Shown: positions 13,820 through 17,921 of the stretch, in pieces | How positions within the stretch are numbered: position 1 is the first letter of the stretch | How the letters are laid out: every line of letters starts with the position of its first letter | NCBI GenBank assembly: GCA_041936745.1 | Contig: JBHGWS010000041.1 | Location: 1-17,921, forward strand | DNA from: Darwinibacter acetoxidans_A | GTDB taxonomy: Bacteria > Bacillota > Limnochordia > Darwinibacteriales > Darwinibacteriaceae | DNA length: 17,921 nt | Direction of reading: 5' to 3' | The notes under the pieces: model-generated | Database searches by the model: none | What the model saw: only the letters and a program-made list of their open reading frames with translations | What the model was told of the DNA's origin: nothing | Position numbers and translations under genes: made by a program

Positions 13820-15094
13820 GTGAATACACAGAGCAGTCAAGTCTGGGCAGAAGAAGCCCAAAACCGCTGGGGATGCACAAAAGCGGAATGGAGCGATTGG
13901 CGCTGGCAGGTGAGAAACCGCATTCAGACGGTGGACGAACTGCATAAATTTATTGCTTTAACGGAAACGGAAAAACAAGATATCGGCAAAGTCCTGCAGG
14001 TCTTTCGGATGGGAATCACCCCTTATTATGCATCTTTAATGGATCCAAACGATCCCCGCTGCCCCATCCGCAGGCAGGCCATCCCCAATATCTTGGAAAC
14101 TTTAACCGGCCGGGCGGATATGCAGGATCCCCTCAGCGAAGAAAAGGATTCTCCCGTGCCCGGCTTAACGCATCGCTACCCGGATCGGGTTTTGTTCCTC
14201 ATTACGGATCAGTGCTCCATGTACTGCCGCCACTGTACGCGGCGGCGCTTTGCCGGCCAATACGATGCGGGGGTCTCCCAAAAACGCATTGAAAAAGGGA
14301 TTGAATACATCAAAAACACGCCGGCGGTGCGCGACGTTCTGCTTTCCGGCGGCGATGCCCTTTTAATGTCCGATGAGAAGCTGGAGGAAATTATCAAAAG
14401 GCTGCGGGCAATACCCCACGTGGAAATCATCCGCTTGGGCAGCCGTACACCTGTGGTCATGCCCCAGAGGATCACGGACAACTTAGTGAATATGCTGAAA
14501 AAATATCATCCTATTTGGCTTAATACGCATTTTAACCATCCCAAAGAAATCACGCCCGCTTCGACCGCCGCCTGTGAAAAATTGGTGGACGGGGGGATCC
14601 CCCTGGGCAACCAAAGTGTTTTACTGCGCGGGGTCAATGATAATCCGCAAATTATGAAAGAGCTGGTGCTCGATTTAGTAAAGATTAGAGTACGCCCTTA
14701 TTACATCTACCAATGCGATTTATCCATGGGCATCGAGCATTTCCGCACTAAGGTTTCCAAAGGGTTGGAAATCATGGAAGCTCTGCGGGGCCACATTTCC
14801 GGTTACGCGGTACCCACCTATGTGGTGGATGCCCCCGGCGGCGGCGGTAAGATTCCCGTGATGCCCCAATATTTAATCAGCATGTCGCCGACTAAAGTTG
14901 TTTTAAGGAATTACGAAGGAGTAATCGCCACCTACGCCGAGCCTCAATACATCGATGAAGGCTGGGAATCAAAAGAAGGTGCCGCAGGCGAATACACGGG
15001 AGTAGCCCAGCTTTTAGAATCGAAAGACAACCGCTCCATTGAACCTGCAAACTTGGAGCGCAGGCGGCGCAGCGCTAAAAAAACAAACAGGTAA
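13820..15094 (+). CDS. kamA: Lysine 2,3-aminomutase
   Basis: KamA (EC 5.4.3.2) is the radical-SAM, PLP-dependent enzyme that turns L-lysine into L-beta-lysine, the first step of the pathway. The 424 residues hold the cluster motif CSMYCRHC (Cys132, Cys136, Cys139). Compared with the Clostridium subterminale enzyme every key residue is shifted by exactly seven: cysteines 125/129/132, Arg134 to Arg141, Asp293 to Asp300, Asp330 to Asp337 and PLP Lys337 to Lys344 (APGGGGK). The C-terminal part after the barrel is present, unlike in EpmB, so a metabolic role is favoured over EF-P modification. The start is GTG at 13820 with AGGAGG about eight bases upstream. It is the tenth gene of the operon, although it acts first. 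Confidence 0.97.
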   Translation: MNTQSSQVWAEEAQNRWGCTKAEWSDWRWQVRNRIQTVDELHKFIALTETEKQDIGKVLQVFRMGITPYYASLMDPNDPRCPIRRQAIPNILETLTGRADMQDPLSEEKDSPVPGLTHRYPDRVLFLITDQCSMYCRHCTRRRFAGQYDAGVSQKRIEKGIEYIKNTPAVRDVLLSGGDALLMSDEKLEEIIKRLRAIPHVEIIRLGSRTPVVMPQRITDNLVNMLKKYHPIWLNTHFNHPKEITPASTAACEKLVDGGIPLGNQSVLLRGVNDNPQIMKELVLDLVKIRVRPYYIYQCDLSMGIEHFRTKVSKGLEIMEALRGHISGYAVPTYVVDAPGGGGKIPVMPQYLISMSPTKVVLRNYEGVIATYAEPQYIDEGWESKEGAAGEYTGVAQLLESKDNRSIEPANLERRRRSAKKTNR

Positions 15095-15111
15095 AACAAA
15101 GGAGGATGTCC

Positions 15112-16293
15112 ATGCAGGAAGTTGTGATAGTAAAAGCCGTTCGGACAGCCATCGGCAGCTTTGGCGGTACTTTAAAAGACATTCCCGCGGCAGACTTGGG
15201 TACAGTCTTAATCAAAAAAGTTATCGAAGAAACCAATCTGCCGCCGGAGGAAATCGATGAGGTCATCTTAGGCAATGTCCTGCAGGCCGCCGCGGGCCAA
15301 AATCCCGCCCGCCAGGCGGCGGTCAACGCAGGGCTGCCCCACAGCATACCCGCTTATACGGTAAATAAGGTTTGTGCTTCCGGCTTGAAAGCCGTGGGCC
15401 TGGCGGCGCAGGCCATCAGGGCCGGGGACGGCCACATCTTTTTGGCCGGCGGTATGGAAAGCATGAGCAGTGCCCCTTTTGCTGAGAAAAAGTCCCGCTG
15501 GGGTGTGCGGATGGGGCATGCCCGTTACGTCGATGTCATGATCGAGGACGGGCTTTGGTGCGTCTTTAACGATACGCATATGGGTGTTACGGCGGAAAAC
15601 ATCGCGGAGCGGTGGCAGATCAGCCGCGAGCAGCAGGATGAGTTCGCCGCGGCCAGCCAGCAGAAATATGAAAAAGCGCTGGCGGAAAACCGCTTTGCCG
15701 CGGAAATTGTCCCCGTCAGCGTTCCACAGCGCCGGGGAGATGCCCTGGAGTTTTCGCAAGACGAACACCCCCGTGCCGGGGTGACGGTGGAGGGATTGGC
15801 CAGGCTTCGCCCTGCTTTTAAAAAGGACGGCACCGTTACGGCAGGTAATGCCTCAGGTATCAACGACGGGGCGGCACTTCTTTTAGTGATGTCGAAAACT
15901 AAGGCTGACGAGTTCGGGCTTAAACCAATGGCCCGCATTGTGAGTTATGCACCTTCCGGCATTGATCCGGCCATCATGGGCATGGGCCCGGTCTTAGCCA
16001 CACAGAAAGCTTTAAAAAAAGGCGGCCTTGAGCTTGACGATATTGATTTGATCGAAGCAAACGAAGCTTTTGCCTCTCAATCCGTGGCAGTTGCTGCCGA
16101 GTTGGGTTTTGATGCCGCCAAAGTGAACGTCTACGGCGGTGCCATTGCTCTTGGCCATCCCATCGGTGCCAGCGGTGCCCGCATCTTGGTCACTTTGCTC
16201 CACGCCTTGGAGCAGAGGGATGAAAAGCTGGGCTTGGCCACTTTATGTGTTGGCGGCGGCCAGGGTTATGCGGTTATTGTAGAGCGGCTTTAA
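15112..16293 (+). CDS. Acetyl-CoA C-acetyltransferase (thiolase)
   Basis: The 393-residue thiolase splits acetoacetyl-CoA with CoA into two acetyl-CoA, or works in reverse. Catalytic residues fit the biosynthetic-thiolase pattern: Cys88 (NKVCASG), His349 (ALGHPIGASGAR) and Cys379 (LCVGGGQG). NEAFAS and GMGPVL segments are also present. Two ATGs are close together; GGAGG touches the first (15106) and lies six bases before the second, so I use 15112, which gives MQEVVIVKAVRTAIG. In the lysine route it consumes the acetoacetyl-CoA made by AtoDA and returns the acetyl-CoA needed by Kce. Operon position before hbd and a crotonase also fits a butyrate or butyrate-oxidation module. The symbol could be atoB or thlA. 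Confidence 0.95.
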   Translation: MQEVVIVKAVRTAIGSFGGTLKDIPAADLGTVLIKKVIEETNLPPEEIDEVILGNVLQAAAGQNPARQAAVNAGLPHSIPAYTVNKVCASGLKAVGLAAQAIRAGDGHIFLAGGMESMSSAPFAEKKSRWGVRMGHARYVDVMIEDGLWCVFNDTHMGVTAENIAERWQISREQQDEFAAASQQKYEKALAENRFAAEIVPVSVPQRRGDALEFSQDEHPRAGVTVEGLARLRPAFKKDGTVTAGNASGINDGAALLLVMSKTKADEFGLKPMARIVSYAPSGIDPAIMGMGPVLATQKALKKGGLELDDIDLIEANEAFASQSVAVAAELGFDAAKVNVYGGAIALGHPIGASGARILVTLLHALEQRDEKLGLATLCVGGGQGYAVIVERL

Positions 16294-16310
16294 AAGGGGA
16301 GGTGGGAAAA

Positions 16311-17150
16311 GTGATTATCGGTGTAATCGGCGCAGGTGTAATGGGAAACGGCATTGCGGAAACGGCCGCCAGCGTGGGCCAAGTTATCCTGGTTGATATA
16401 AATCAGGAGGTGGCGGAAAAAGGCCGCCTGGCGGTTAAACAGCGGCTAAAGCGTTCTGTCGAACGGGAATACATTACGCAGGAGCAGAAAGAGGAACTTC
16501 TTGCCAGGATTACGGCAGGGGGCAGTTTGGAGGCCTTGAAAGAGGCCGATTTCGTCATTGAAGCTGCTTCGGAAGATTTAGCTTTAAAAAAGGAAATCTT
16601 TCAAAATTTAGGCGAAATCTGCCGTTCCGACTGTATCTTAGGCACCAATACATCTGCCTTAAGCGTGACGGAAATCGCGGCTGTTACAGCCGGGCCTGAG
16701 CGGGTTTTAGGCATTCATTTCTTTAACCCCGCGGCCCGGATGAAACTTGTGGAACTGGTGCGCACTCCTTTCACATCCCAAACTTATTTTGCTGAAGCGA
16801 AGGAATTTGCAAAGCAGTTGGGAAAGACACCTGTAACAGTTGACGAGTCGCCCGGCTTTGTTGTCAACAGGCTTTTAATCCCCATGATCAATGAAGCGGC
16901 TTTTTTGTTGGCGGAAGGTGTTGCTTCGGCGAAAGATATTGACACGGCAATGCAGCTGGGGGCAAACCACCCCATGGGGCCTTTGGCCCTGGCCGATTTG
17001 GTCGGCCTTGATATCTGCCTCGCCGTTATGGAAACACTTCAGCGTGAACTGGGCGAGGCCAAGTACCGGCCGGCCCCTCTGCTTCGTAAAATGGTACGTG
17101 CCGGGCGGCTGGGCAGAAAAACCAAAGGGGGCTTTCACAACTACGACTGA
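16311..17150 (+). CDS. hbd: 3-hydroxybutyryl-CoA dehydrogenase
   Basis: The 279-residue enzyme (EC 1.1.1.157 type) interconverts acetoacetyl-CoA and 3-hydroxybutyryl-CoA with NAD(P)H. The dinucleotide loop is GAGVMGNG (7-14), with an acidic residue at the end of strand two (VDIN), favouring NAD. The catalytic pair fits His136 (GIHFFNP) and Glu148 (LVELV), and the substrate serine is probably Ser115 (NTSALS). The C-terminal helical domain has NHPMGPLALADLVGLD. I use GTG at 16311, seven bases after GGAGGTGGG; an ATG at 16245 in frame would lie inside the thiolase gene and add 22 unrelated residues. Its length fits the family's roughly 282 residues. The gap to the thiolase gene is 17 bases. Confidence 0.95.
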   Translation: MIIGVIGAGVMGNGIAETAASVGQVILVDINQEVAEKGRLAVKQRLKRSVEREYITQEQKEELLARITAGGSLEALKEADFVIEAASEDLALKKEIFQNLGEICRSDCILGTNTSALSVTEIAAVTAGPERVLGIHFFNPAARMKLVELVRTPFTSQTYFAEAKEFAKQLGKTPVTVDESPGFVVNRLLIPMINEAAFLLAEGVASAKDIDTAMQLGANHPMGPLALADLVGLDICLAVMETLQRELGEAKYRPAPLLRKMVRAGRLGRKTKGGFHNYD

Positions 17151-17170
17151 CACTTGGGGGTAGTTATTCT

Positions 17171-17921
17171 ATGAGTGAGCAGTGTTTTAAAGTAAATATT
17201 CACAACAAATGGGCTCAGTTGGAGATGGCGAAACCGGAAAGGCTTAACGCCATCGACGCAGCGATGCTGCAGGAGTTAGAAGATCTGTTGAAGTTTTTGG
17301 GTGAAGGGAATATTAAAGCAGTTGTCTTAACGGGCCAAGGCAAAGCTTTTGCCGCGGGTGCTGATATTAAGGCAATGGCCGCGATGGACCCTGAGGCCGC
17401 CCGTGAGTTTTCCGAGCGGGGCAACAAAGTGTTTCAAATGATTGAAGAACATCCGGCGGTTTTCATCGCCGCGGTCAACGGCTACGCTTTAGGCGGCGGC
17501 TGTGAACTGGCAATGGCCTGTGATCTGCGCTATGCCTCGCGGGAAGCAAGTTTCGGGCAGCCTGAAATCGATCTGGGGGTTATCCCCGGCTTTGGCGGTA
17601 CCCAAAGGCTGCCTCGCTTAGTCGGTTTGGCGAAAGCGAAAGAGTGGATTTTCACCGGCAGGCGTTTCTCCGCCCAGGAAGCGTTGGCGGAAGGGCTTGT
17701 CTCCAAGGTTGTTGCTGCCGAGGAGCTTTTGCCCACAGCCCAGGCACTGGCCCAGGAGCTGGCGAAAAAATCCGGGCCCATCCTGGCCTTAGCTAAAAAA
17801 GCTATCGGCACGGGGGCCTGCTTAACGCCGAAAGAGGCCGCAGAGGAAGCGGCGATTTTCGGCGAATGCTTTGCAACTCACGACGGGCCCGAGGGCTTCC
17901 GGGCGTTTGTCGAAAAGCGCA
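17171..17921 (+). CDS. crt: Crotonase (3-hydroxybutyryl-CoA dehydratase), 3'-truncated by window
   Basis: The open frame starts at ATG 17171, about ten bases after GGGGG, and is still open at the window's end after 250 codons; the family is usually near 260, so only a few residues are missing. The enoyl-CoA hydratase fold is clear: oxyanion-hole loops AAGADIKAM (about 61-69) and GYALGGGCELAMACD (104-118), with Glu112 and Glu132 (GQPEIDLG) as the catalytic pair, spaced by 20 residues as in classical hydratases. It should interconvert 3-hydroxybutyryl-CoA and crotonyl-CoA. With hbd and thiolase it links acetoacetyl-CoA to crotonyl-CoA. Chain-length preference cannot be read, so other short enoyl-CoAs are possible. 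Confidence 0.93.
   Translation, partial: MSEQCFKVNIHNKWAQLEMAKPERLNAIDAAMLQELEDLLKFLGEGNIKAVVLTGQGKAFAAGADIKAMAAMDPEAAREFSERGNKVFQMIEEHPAVFIAAVNGYALGGGCELAMACDLRYASREASFGQPEIDLGVIPGFGGTQRLPRLVGLAKAKEWIFTGRRFSAQEALAEGLVSKVVAAEELLPTAQALAQELAKKSGPILALAKKAIGTGACLTPKEAAEEAAIFGECFATHDGPEGFRAFVEKR

Noticed and set aside
16245..16310. Upstream ATG for hbd inside the thiolase gene
   Set aside because: It adds 22 residues unlike the family and lies in coding sequence; the GTG at 16311 follows GGAGGTGGG and begins right at the Rossmann strand.

Overview
This window comes from an anaerobic low-to-mid G+C Gram-positive bacterium, most likely a member of the Clostridia. The evidence is strong GGAGG-type ribosome sites in front of ATG, GTG and TTG starts, intrinsic terminators with long T-runs, and a large amino-acid fermentation operon. 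I cannot name the genus from the sequence alone.

Layout. Positions 1-54 (minus) hold the first 18 codons of a probable sigma-70-family factor. Positions 289-675 (plus) hold a VanZ-like membrane protein interrupted by an in-frame UAG. A lipoprotein N-acetylmuramoyl-L-alanine amidase lies at 668-1504 (minus). A SAM methyltransferase and a small YkoF-like (thiamine/HMP-binding type) protein are translationally coupled at 1651-2584. A 401-base gene-poor stretch follows. It carries a terminator-like hairpin, a perfect 15-bp palindrome, a promoter, and a hairpin with a T-run in the leader of an uncharacterised 291-residue protein (2986-3861). RarD (4019-4951) stands between two terminators.

From 5177 to the right edge there is one head-to-tail run of 13 genes with no internal terminator that I could see: kdd, kamB, kamC, kamD, kamE, kal, kce, atoD, atoA, kamA, thiolase, hbd and a crotonase (cut by the window edge). 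Together they encode the lysine fermentation pathway. KamA makes beta-lysine and B12-dependent KamDE makes 3,5-diaminohexanoate, with KamBC as the presumed reactivase of KamDE. Kdd oxidises the product to 3-keto-5-aminohexanoate. Kce cleaves it with acetyl-CoA to acetoacetate and 3-aminobutyryl-CoA, and Kal releases ammonia to give crotonyl-CoA. AtoDA and thiolase convert acetoacetate to acetyl-CoA. Hbd and crotonase connect acetoacetyl-CoA to crotonyl-CoA. The crotonyl-CoA reducing step (Bcd/Etf) and a lysine transporter are not in the window.

The central operon is a known system in good condition, with the catalytic residues in place. The less explained items are the nested dyad upstream of kdd, the 291-residue protein with its palindrome and leader hairpin, the UAG-interrupted VanZ-like gene, and the poorly characterised KamB.
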